DNA of 12,919 nucleotides from Pseudomonadota bacterium (GTDB lineage Bacteria > Pseudomonadota > Alphaproteobacteria > Rhizobiales > Rhizobiaceae): positions 1 through 12,919 of the forward strand of contig JAEWKX010000354.1 in the NCBI GenBank assembly GCA_023393575.1. The letters run 5' to 3'. A program made the position numbers and the translations under genes. This document shows positions 6,971 through 12,919 of this stretch, one piece after another (within the stretch, counting starts at the first letter, position 1; each line of letters starts with the position of its first letter). Below the pieces are notes generated by a model. It made no database searches. It worked only from the letters and a program-made list of their open reading frames with translations, and was not told where the DNA came from.

Positions 6971-7753
6971 CTACCGGACGATCCGCAGGAAATCCTTGTC
7001 CTGCGCGAAGTCCTGCAGGTCGTTGTCCCGCTCATTCTCCCTCGTCAGCGCCGCCAGATGACGCCGGTATCCGGGATCGAGATCCACGGCCTTGCGCGCG
7101 GCGCTCAGAACGGCCCGGCGCACCTCCGCGAGTTGAGCCTTCGGGGCATCGTTCGACAGCAGATGATGGTGCCGCTGGCCGCTGGCGGCCGCCATCAGAT
7201 ACCAGTAACGCGCCATCTGGGAGGCAACCGTGTCCTCCAGGTTCTCGCCGATCTCCAGCACGCGGCGGTAGCCGTCCTCCTCGTACAGCAAAGCACTCAG
7301 CACATGCATTGTCTGGTCGAGGGATATCCTGTCGACATTGGCGATATAGCTCAGCACGGAGCCTCCATTCTTCTCCGCGAGTTCCTTCGCGATGGAGCGG
7401 ATCTCGGCGGTATCGACCGGAAGCTCCTCGTCCCCGACCCGGCTCATCAGTTTCTCGACATGCAGGAAGAGCGGCGAGAGATACAGTCTGGTGTAGAGGT
7501 AGAGAAAGACGAAGCCCGACACGAGCCCGACAATCAGAATGAACGGTCCCGCCGCCGCCAGGCTCTTGGAACTCTCCGCCTCCAGAAAGTCGGTGAAGGA
7601 TCGCAGATGTGCGCCTATGGAGGTAACCTGGCTCAAACCGACGCCGACGATCATGGTCGTCAGCCATTCGGAAATCCGCTCGAGATTGGTGTTTGACCCC
7701 AGAAGGCGGCTGGTCGCCACCGCCTTCGCGCCGTCGGGTCTCCTGATCCGCAA
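6971..7753 (-). CDS. Membrane protein with NTNLExIS-WLT motif and TPR-like C-terminus, uncharacterised
   Basis: With the TTG start at 7753 this protein has about 260 residues. NTNLERISEWLT at 21-32 runs into a hydrophobic segment (IVGVGLSQV). A membrane helix follows at about 69-88, ending in YLYTRLYLSPLF. This pairing recurs in membrane-linked bacterial proteins fused to pYEATS, protease or nuclease-like modules of predicted conflict systems; I recognise it from memory, not from a search. The C-terminal half is helical and TPR-like (LYEEDGYRRVLEIGENLED at about 156-174), ending in DNDLQDFAQDKDFLRIV. No catalytic domain is visible. The usual first membrane helix before the motif is missing. 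The start is uncertain: TTG 7753 has AGGGGA at seven bases, TTG 7837 would add 28 residues using TTA and CTA codons rare here, and GTG 7720 is also possible. The stop is six bases from the kinase stop. Confidence 0.7.
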   Translation of the reverse strand: MRIRRPDGAKAVATSRLLGSNTNLERISEWLTTMIVGVGLSQVTSIGAHLRSFTDFLEAESSKSLAAAGPFILIVGLVSGFVFLYLYTRLYLSPLFLHVEKLMSRVGDEELPVDTAEIRSIAKELAEKNGGSVLSYIANVDRISLDQTMHVLSALLYEEDGYRRVLEIGENLEDTVASQMARYWYLMAAASGQRHHHLLSNDAPKAQLAEVRRAVLSAARKAVDLDPGYRRHLAALTRENERDNDLQDFAQDKDFLRIVR

Positions 7754-7807
7754 GCCATCGTCCCCTGAGCAGTCCCCACATGTCGGCCCCTCCCGGTTGC
7801 ATAGCGA

Positions 7808-7837
7808 TAAATACAACCCGAGATAGGCGCCCGTCAA
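7808..7837 (-). promoter_or_regulatory. Possible sigma-70 promoter for the membrane protein gene
   Basis: Read on the minus strand, TTGACG (7837-7832) is separated by 18 bases from TATTTA (7813-7808). The -35 box matches five of six consensus bases and the -10 box three of six, so the pair is weak, but the AT-rich -10 stands out locally. If used, transcription would begin near 7800, so the TTG codon at 7837 could not be the translation start on that transcript. The gene may also be read from dgkA upstream. Confidence 0.35.
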
Positions 7838-7864
7838 GATGCGCCCATTCCGTGAGCCGGTGAC

Positions 7865-8257
7865 CTAGCCGACGATTCGGTCATACAGGCACCACAGCAC
7901 GAAAAGTCCGTTTGCACACAACAGGCAGAAGACCGCCAGGGACCCCAGGTCCTTGGCATGCCGGCCGACGGTGGAAATCTCCGGCGAGATGCGGTCCACC
8001 AGCTCCTCGATCGCCGTGTTCAGCGCCTCGACGCAGAAGAGGAGCAGCATGAGGATGACGAAACCGAGATAATGGATGCTCCCGGCGCCGATCGCGGCGA
8101 ACAGCAGCAGCCCGAGCACGAAGGCCACCACCTCCGAACGGAACGCCTCCTCCCGCCAAAGCCTGACGAGACCCTGCAGGGAATACCGTGTCGCGGCCAG
8201 CACCCGTCGCGGGCCGCTCGCCTTCCGGATCGCACTGTCCTGCGGCGTCTTCTCCAA
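7865..8257 (-). CDS. dgkA: Diacylglycerol kinase (DgkA family)
   Basis: This 130-residue inner-membrane enzyme phosphorylates diacylglycerol to phosphatidic acid, recycling the lipid released during periplasmic glucan modification. Three membrane helices are visible at about 43-60, 62-79 and 106-126. Family active-site residues are present: WREEAFRSE at 34-42, the VEALNTAIEELVDRI signature at 76-90 (E77, N80, E84), and K102-D103 in GRHAKDLGS. The reading frame is open far upstream through cobT, so the start must be chosen. TTG at 8257, two bases past the cobT stop, gives MEKTPQDSAIRKASG and the usual length; CTG 8263 is another option. No good ribosome site precedes it, so translation is probably coupled to cobT. 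The enzyme call is firm and the start is uncertain. Confidence 0.88.
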   Translation of the reverse strand: MEKTPQDSAIRKASGPRRVLAATRYSLQGLVRLWREEAFRSEVVAFVLGLLLFAAIGAGSIHYLGFVILMLLLFCVEALNTAIEELVDRISPEISTVGRHAKDLGSLAVFCLLCANGLFVLWCLYDRIVG

Positions 8258-8259
8258 GA

Positions 8260-9276
8260 TCAGTGCCCCGCGCTCACGCCCGCCTGGGCGAAGGTGGCCA
8301 TGCCGGAATGGCAGGCGGCCGCGGCCTTGACGATGCCGGCCGCGAGCGCCGCCCCGCTGCCCTCGCCGAGCCGCATGCCGAGCGCCAGGAGCGGCGTCTT
8401 GCCGAGCTTCTCGACCGCCTTCAGGTGACCGGGTTCGGCCGAGACATGGCCGATCAGGCAATGGTCGAGCGCCGATGGATTGGCCGCCTTCAGGATCGAT
8501 GCCGCGGCCGTCACGACGTAGCCGTCGAGCAGCACCGGAATCTTCTCCATCCGCGCGGCGAGGATCGCGCCGGCAATGGCCGCGATCTCGCGGCCGCCCA
8601 GCCGCCGCAGCACTTCGAGCGGGTCCTTGAGGTGGTCCTTGTGGAATTCCACCGCCGTCTTCACCGCCTGCACCTTCCGCTCCATCTGGACGCCGTGCGA
8701 GCCGGTGCCCGGTCCCACCCAGTCCTCGGCCTCCCCGCCGTAGAGGGCGAGGTTGATGGCTGCCGCGATCGTCGTGTTGCCGATGCCCATTTCGCCGATG
8801 CACAGGAGATCGGTGCCGCCGGCGATCGCCTCCATGCCGAAGGCCATGGTCGCGGCGCAATCGCGCTCCGAAAGCGCCGCCTCGCAGGTTATGTCGCCGG
8901 TCGGATAGTCAAGCGCGAGATCGAATATCTTGAGCCCCAGGTCGTAGGCGACGCAGATCTGGTTGATTGCCGCACCGCCTGCGGCGAAGTTTTCCACCAT
9001 CTGTTGCGTGACCGACGGCGGGAACGGCGTGATGCCGTGTTTCGTCACGCCGTGATTGCCGGCAAAGATCGCCACCAGCGGGCGCGTCACCGCCGGGGAG
9101 CGACCCGTCCACGCCGCCAGCCACATGGCGATCTCTTCCAGCCGTCCGAGGGAGCCAGGCGGCTTCGTCAGCTGCGCGTCCCGCTCGCGGGCATCGACCA
9201 GTGCGCGGGAGTCCGGCCCAGGCAGGTTCTGCAGCAGGATCCTGAAGTCGTCGAATGGCAGGCCGCTCACGCTCAT
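8260..9276 (-). CDS. cobT: Nicotinate-nucleotide--dimethylbenzimidazole phosphoribosyltransferase
   Basis: This 338-residue cytosolic enzyme moves the phosphoribosyl group of nicotinate mononucleotide onto 5,6-dimethylbenzimidazole, giving alpha-ribazole phosphate for the lower ligand of cobalamin. Diagnostic stretches are KPPGSLG at 38-44, FAGNHGVTKHGITPFP, GEMGIGNTT, and MRLGEGSGAALA near the C-terminus with the catalytic glutamate at about E305. The frame is open upstream to 9375, but ATG 9276 gives the family length and has AGAGAG at a suitable distance; the extra 33 residues would be unlike the family. The name must not be confused with the aerobic cobaltochelatase subunit also called CobT (this enzyme is CobU in Pseudomonas denitrificans numbering). 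It is divergent from cobS and probably leads a cobT-dgkA operon. Confidence 0.95.
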   Translation of the reverse strand: MSVSGLPFDDFRILLQNLPGPDSRALVDARERDAQLTKPPGSLGRLEEIAMWLAAWTGRSPAVTRPLVAIFAGNHGVTKHGITPFPPSVTQQMVENFAAGGAAINQICVAYDLGLKIFDLALDYPTGDITCEAALSERDCAATMAFGMEAIAGGTDLLCIGEMGIGNTTIAAAINLALYGGEAEDWVGPGTGSHGVQMERKVQAVKTAVEFHKDHLKDPLEVLRRLGGREIAAIAGAILAARMEKIPVLLDGYVVTAAASILKAANPSALDHCLIGHVSAEPGHLKAVEKLGKTPLLALGMRLGEGSGAALAAGIVKAAAACHSGMATFAQAGVSAGH

Positions 9277-9368
9277 GGGGATGCTCTCTTTCGTCTTCGG
9301 CCGGCCGCTTGTCTTTGCCGGCAAATCAGGTTTTGTTGCTCTCATAGTCGGGCATGCACGGACGGACA
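9277..9368. other. Divergent cobT/cobS intergenic region
   Basis: These 92 bases separate the two divergent cobalamin genes and should contain both promoters. They hold GC-rich palindromic stretches (around CGGCCGGCCG near 9299-9308) and an AT-richer run near 9325-9340. The region is too short for a full cobalamin riboswitch on either side, and I see no B12-box-like core. No clear sigma-70 pair was found. Confidence 0.4.
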
Positions 9369-10151
9369 ATGACAAACATAACCCATTTCCTCCGGGATAT
9401 TGCCCGATCGATCGGCTTCCTCAGCCGGCTGCCGGTGCCCGCCCGTTTCTTCGAAAGCCATGACCGTCTCATCAGCCATGCCGTCGGGGCATTTCCCGCC
9501 GCCGGTATCGTCATCGCGGCGGGACCTGCCGTCATTCTCGCACTGTTGCTGCAAATCGCCGCAGAACCTCTTCTGCCGGCATTGCTGGCGCTCGCGGCAC
9601 TGACGCTCGTCACGGGCGCACTGCACGAGGATGGCCTGGCCGATGCTGCCGACGGGTTGGGCGGGGGCCGCGACCGCGAGCATGCGCTTTCGATCATGAA
9701 GGACAGCCGCACCGGAAGCTACGGTGTCGTCGCGCTTGTCCTGTCGCTCGGATTGCGGGCCGCCGCGCTCGCCGCGCTCGCGGGGCAAGGCGCCGGGCTC
9801 GCTGCGGCGGCAATGATGGCCGTTGCGGGTTTCAGCCGCGCCCTGATGGTTGCGCACTGGCATGCGCTTCCTTCCGCCCGCAGCAACGGCGTGGCGGCAG
9901 GGGCCGGCCGCCCGACCGGGGATGCGCGCAATTTTGCTCTCGCAAGCGCCGCAGTCATTGCGCTGCTGCTTCTCCTGCCCGCAGCATCTCCCGGTCCGGT
10001 ACTCGCCGCCGGTGGGTTCGCAGCGCTTGCGGCCTGGGCTTTTACCCGACTGGCTGAGAGGAAGATCGGCGGCCACACCGGGGATACGATCGGCGCCACG
10101 CAACAGGTCGGCGAAATCGTGTTTCTCGCCTCCCTTGCGCTCGCCGTCTGA
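9369..10151 (+). CDS. cobS: Adenosylcobinamide-GDP ribazoletransferase (cobalamin synthase)
   Basis: This 260-residue polytopic inner-membrane enzyme joins alpha-ribazole (or its phosphate) to adenosylcobinamide-GDP, the step that finishes the nucleotide loop of cobalamin. The acidic active-site motif GALHEDGLADAADGLGG is at 83-99 and KDSRTGSYG at 111-119, both typical of CobS. The rest is hydrophobic with about six membrane helices. ATG 9369 gives MTNITHFLRDIARSIGFLS, close to other family N-termini, with GGACGGAC upstream. An ATG at 9354 would add five residues. It is called CobV in Pseudomonas denitrificans numbering and is not the cobaltochelatase CobS. It uses the CobT product from the divergent neighbour and is followed after nine bases by the DUF1289 gene. 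Confidence 0.94.
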   Translation: MTNITHFLRDIARSIGFLSRLPVPARFFESHDRLISHAVGAFPAAGIVIAAGPAVILALLLQIAAEPLLPALLALAALTLVTGALHEDGLADAADGLGGGRDREHALSIMKDSRTGSYGVVALVLSLGLRAAALAALAGQGAGLAAAAMMAVAGFSRALMVAHWHALPSARSNGVAAGAGRPTGDARNFALASAAVIALLLLLPAASPGPVLAAGGFAALAAWAFTRLAERKIGGHTGDTIGATQQVGEIVFLASLALAV

Positions 10152-10160
10152 ACCGCCGAT

Positions 10161-10391
10161 ATGTCAGCCATGATCTCACCCTGCATCCTCGTCTGCTCCA
10201 TCGACGACAAGACCGGCTACTGCTTCGGCTGCGGACGGACCCGCGACGAGATCGCCGGCTGGACGCAGTTCAGCGACCGCGAACGCATGGCGGTGATGAA
10301 TATCCTGCCGGCCCGCCTCGATACTGTCGAGCGCAAGCCCCGCCGCGACACGAAGCGCCAGCGGCTGGCGCGGGAGCGGGCGCTCCCGTGA
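10161..10391 (+). CDS. DUF1289 family protein
   Basis: This 76-residue small basic protein has the DUF1289 pattern: SPC at 6-8, then C12, C21 and C24 (SPCILVC...GYCFGCGRT), followed by RDEIAGW and SDRERMAVM. The four cysteines suggest a small metal or Fe-S site, and the C-terminal tail is rich in Arg and Lys. The family is widespread in proteobacteria and has no settled function. The start may be ATG 10161 or ATG 10170, and neither has a strong ribosome site. It lies nine bases after cobS, and its TGA overlaps the GTG start of the aspartic protease, so the three are probably one transcript. Confidence 0.88.
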   Translation: MSAMISPCILVCSIDDKTGYCFGCGRTRDEIAGWTQFSDRERMAVMNILPARLDTVERKPRRDTKRQRLARERALP

Positions 10392-11092
10392 ACGGTCTCA
10401 CCTTCGTCCTTCTCGTTCTGGGTGCGGGCCTTGCCCTTCTCCTCGTCAACCATGACAGCGGCCGGACCTTCGGCATGGCGAACGAGGATTTCGGCCGGAT
10501 GATCTACCTCCTGCCGATCGCCGGATTGCTCTCGGCCGGCCTGCTCGCCGGACGACGGGGCAACCTTGGCCAGATCCTGCGCTACATCGCCGTCTGGCTC
10601 GTCATCATCCTCGGGCTGGTCGCCGGTTATCTTTATCGCCATGACCTGCAGCAGATCGGCGCCCGCCTTTCCGCCGGCCTTGTTCCGGGAAGCGCGGTGG
10701 AGGTCAGCAGCCGGGACGGCATCACCGAAGTCGTCATCCATCGCGGCATCCGAGGGCATTTCCACACATCGGCAAGCGTGAACGGCCATGAGGTGTCCAT
10801 GCTCGTCGATACCGGCGCCAGCGCCGTGGTCCTGACCTACGAGGACGCGGAACGGATCGGCCTCAACCCGCAAAGCCTCGCCTATTCGGTGACGGTCTCG
10901 ACGGCCAACGGCCGCGCCACTGCCGCACCCGTACGGCTTGGCGAGGTGGCGATCGGCCCGATCCTGCGTCGCGATCTGCGCGCCATGGTCGCCGAGGAAG
11001 GCCGGCTCGACCAGAGCCTGCTCGGCATGACCTTCCTTTCCACGCTGGATTCCGTGCAGATGCAGACCGATGAACTGCGGCTGCGCGACTGA
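10388..11092 (+). CDS. Membrane-bound retroviral-type aspartic protease (TIGR02281 family)
   Basis: This 234-residue protein has three N-terminal membrane helices at about 3-20, 38-54 and 66-84 and a single-lobe pepsin/retropepsin-like (clan AA) domain from about 115. The active-site motif is LVDTGASAVVLT, with catalytic D141; a second conserved strand is SLLGMTFLSTL at 210-220. With one DTGA motif per chain it should work as a dimer. The domain follows the third helix and probably faces the periplasm. Alphaproteobacterial members are uncharacterised, and the substrate is unknown. Start GTG 10388 overlaps the DUF1289 stop by 4 bases (GTGA). This is a common pairing in rhizobia as far as I recall. 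Confidence 0.88.
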   Translation: MNGLTFVLLVLGAGLALLLVNHDSGRTFGMANEDFGRMIYLLPIAGLLSAGLLAGRRGNLGQILRYIAVWLVIILGLVAGYLYRHDLQQIGARLSAGLVPGSAVEVSSRDGITEVVIHRGIRGHFHTSASVNGHEVSMLVDTGASAVVLTYEDAERIGLNPQSLAYSVTVSTANGRATAAPVRLGEVAIGPILRRDLRAMVAEEGRLDQSLLGMTFLSTLDSVQMQTDELRLRD

Positions 11093-11105
11093 CGGTTCCC
11101 GGCTC

Positions 11106-11148
11106 ACGGCGGCGTCATGCGCCGTACCGGCCTGCGTCAGAACGCCGT
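11106..11148 (+). other. Competing GC-rich hairpins after the protease gene
   Basis: ACGGCG at 11106-11111 can pair with CGCCGT at 11120-11125 (eight-base loop) or with a second CGCCGT at 11143-11148, which runs into TTTT. The second pairing would be terminator-like but has a long loop. It could be a weak terminator for the cobS transcript; it is not a classical one. Confidence 0.2.
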
Positions 11149-11149
11149 T

Positions 11150-11177
11150 TTGTCAATTCGGCCGGACGGGCTATATG
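11150..11177 (+). promoter_or_regulatory. Possible sigma-70 promoter for the small membrane protein
   Basis: TTGTCA (11150-11155) and TATATG (11172-11177) are separated by 16 bases. The -10 box overlaps the first candidate ATG at 11175, so a transcript from this promoter would start near ATG 11184 or 11190 and be nearly leaderless. Inferred from sequence only. Confidence 0.3.
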
Positions 11178-11342
11178 CCCGTCATGTCTATGAGAACTCT
11201 CCTTCCCCTCCTCGCCCTCGTGGCGCTCGTCCTCGTCGTGTTCGGTGCCGTCACCATCGGCGTCGCCCCTGCGATCACCATGCTGGCGCTGGTATCGATG
11301 TTCGTCGTCTTCGTATTCCTGGTCCGCGTCAGCATGCTGTGA
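11175..11342 (+). CDS. Small two-helix membrane protein, hypothetical
   Basis: This protein has 55 residues from ATG 11175, 52 from ATG 11184 or 50 from ATG 11190. It is almost entirely hydrophobic, with two membrane helices (about LLPLLALVALVLVVFGAV and ITMLALVSMFVVFVFLV) joined by a short TIGVAPA turn. No family is recognised. The reading frame is open further upstream to 11070, but that part overlaps the protease gene and is Cys-rich and unlike a membrane protein start. No clear ribosome site precedes any of the three ATGs. It lies 13 bases from the convergent ABC permease stop. Its hydrophobic pattern and isolation make a real small gene plausible but not proven. Confidence 0.55.
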   Translation: MPVMSMRTLLPLLALVALVLVVFGAVTIGVAPAITMLALVSMFVVFVFLVRVSML

Positions 11343-11355
11343 CGCGGCTGCTCGT

Positions 11356-12113
<758 letters not shown>

Positions 12114-12117
<4 letters not shown>

Positions 12118-12919
12118 GACTTTTGCCCTACCAGTTCGACGAAGATGTCCTCCAGCGAGCTCTGCCGTGTCGAGAGATCGCGGAATTCTATGCCCTGCGC
12201 CGCGAGCGATCCCAGAAGGGTCGCGATCCGCCCCTGCTCCGCTTCGCCCTGATATTCGTAGATCAGCGCGCCCCCGTCCTCGGCGAGCGCCACGTGATAG
12301 GAATCGAGGCCCGGCGGCAGGGCGCCCAGCGGCTCGGCAAGCTCCAGCCTTAGCTCCTTGCGCCCGAGCTTGCGCATCAGCGCGGTCTTGTTCTCCACCA
12401 GCAGCAGCTCGCCGCCGTTGATGACGCCCACCCGGTCGGCGATCTCCTCGGCCTCCTCGATATAGTGGGTGGTAAGGATGATGGTGGCGCCGTCCTTCCG
12501 TAGCTGCTCCACCACCTGCCACATCTCGCGACGCAGCGTGACATCGACACCCGCGGTCGGCTCGTCGAGGAAGAGGATTTCCGGCTCGTGCGCCAGCGCC
12601 TTGGCGATCAGCACGCGGCGCTTCATCCCACCGGAAAGCTCGCGCAGCATGTTGTCTCGCTTCTCCCACAGGGAAAGATCCCTGAGTATCCTTTCGATCC
12701 GTGCCGGATCGGCCTTCTTCCCGTGCAGGCCGCGCGAGAAGGTCACCGTATTCCAGACCGTCTCGAACTGGTCCGTCGTAAGCTCTTGCGGAACGAGGCC
12801 GATCATTGCCCGCGTCCGGCGGAACTCGCGCACCACGTCGTGCCCGCCGACCAGCACCTGCCCGCCGCTCGGATTGACGACGCCGCAGACGATCGAGATC
12901 AGCGTCGTCTTTCCGGCGC
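12114..12919 (-). CDS. ABC transporter ATP-binding protein (YadG/NodI-like), 5' end outside window
   Basis: This ATPase partner of the permease is cut by the window edge; 267 residues are visible. The chain enters within Walker A (AGKTTL, from 12917) and continues with the Q-loop [16 protein letters not shown], signature LSGGMKRR, Walker [14 protein letters not shown] and the switch-histidine segment [12 protein letters not shown]. The C-terminal part after about 190 visible residues is the extra domain seen in ABC-2 exporter ATPases. The longest ORF beginning with a start codon inside the window begins at GTG 12857, but the sequence upstream of it is in frame and encodes Walker A, so that is not the true start. 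Together with the permease it would form a homodimeric two-gene exporter at the inner membrane. Confidence 0.94.

Noticed and set aside
7865..8860. 331-residue version of DgkA
   Set aside because: The extra N-terminal 200 residues are an Arg/Gly-rich alternate reading of cobT; only the last 130 residues match the DgkA family.
9277..9368. Cobalamin riboswitch between cobT and cobS
   Set aside because: The gap is only 92 bases, too short for the conserved structure, and no B12-box-like core was seen.
8188..9372. 394-codon plus-strand open frame opposite cobT
   Set aside because: It is antisense to a clearly conserved enzyme, is Arg/His-rich with no recognisable domain, and is the kind of long shadow frame expected in GC-rich DNA.

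Overview
The window looks like chromosomal DNA of an alphaproteobacterium of the Rhizobiales (Sinorhizobium/Rhizobium/Agrobacterium-like). This is inferred from the high GC content with strong GC3 bias, a PleC/DivJ/PdhS-type histidine kinase, the anaerobic-numbered cobT/cobS pair used by rhizobia for the lower-ligand steps of B12 synthesis, a DUF1289 protein followed by a TIGR02281-type aspartic protease, and overall protein similarity. I see no phage genes, transposase, tRNA, rRNA or CRISPR. Genes are packed tightly, and no gap between genes exceeds about 120 bases.

Layout. Left block, plus strand (1-3533): the tail of an unidentified gene, a TPR plus SAM methyltransferase, a DinB-family metalloprotein and a small CopD-like membrane protein (a likely three-gene operon). 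A beta-hydroxyacid dehydrogenase then overlaps an AlkD-like alkylation-repair glycosylase by 4 bases. Minus-strand block (3536-5307): an Lrp/AsnC regulator, a uracil-DNA-glycosylase-superfamily protein and a membrane-anchored staphylococcal-nuclease-like enzyme; the last two overlap by 31 bases. Centre: a multi-pass PdhS-family sensor kinase, probably DivJ, on the plus strand.

Right half. Minus strand (6971-9276): cobT, dgkA and an unusual membrane protein, apparently co-transcribed. The membrane protein carries a motif known from predicted bacterial conflict proteins and may also have its own promoter. Divergent from cobT, on the plus strand: cobS, a DUF1289 protein, a membrane aspartic protease and a tiny two-helix membrane protein. 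Minus strand at the right edge: a YadGH/NodIJ-like ABC-2 exporter whose ATPase is cut by the window end within Walker A.

Functional themes. CobT and CobS act in nucleotide-loop assembly of cobalamin. Four proteins tied to DNA damage or nucleic-acid cleavage (DinB, AlkD-like, UDG-like, SNase-like) lie within about 4.4 kb, although not in one operon. The kinase probably acts on DivK in cell-cycle control. The least explained gene is the membrane protein ending at 6971.
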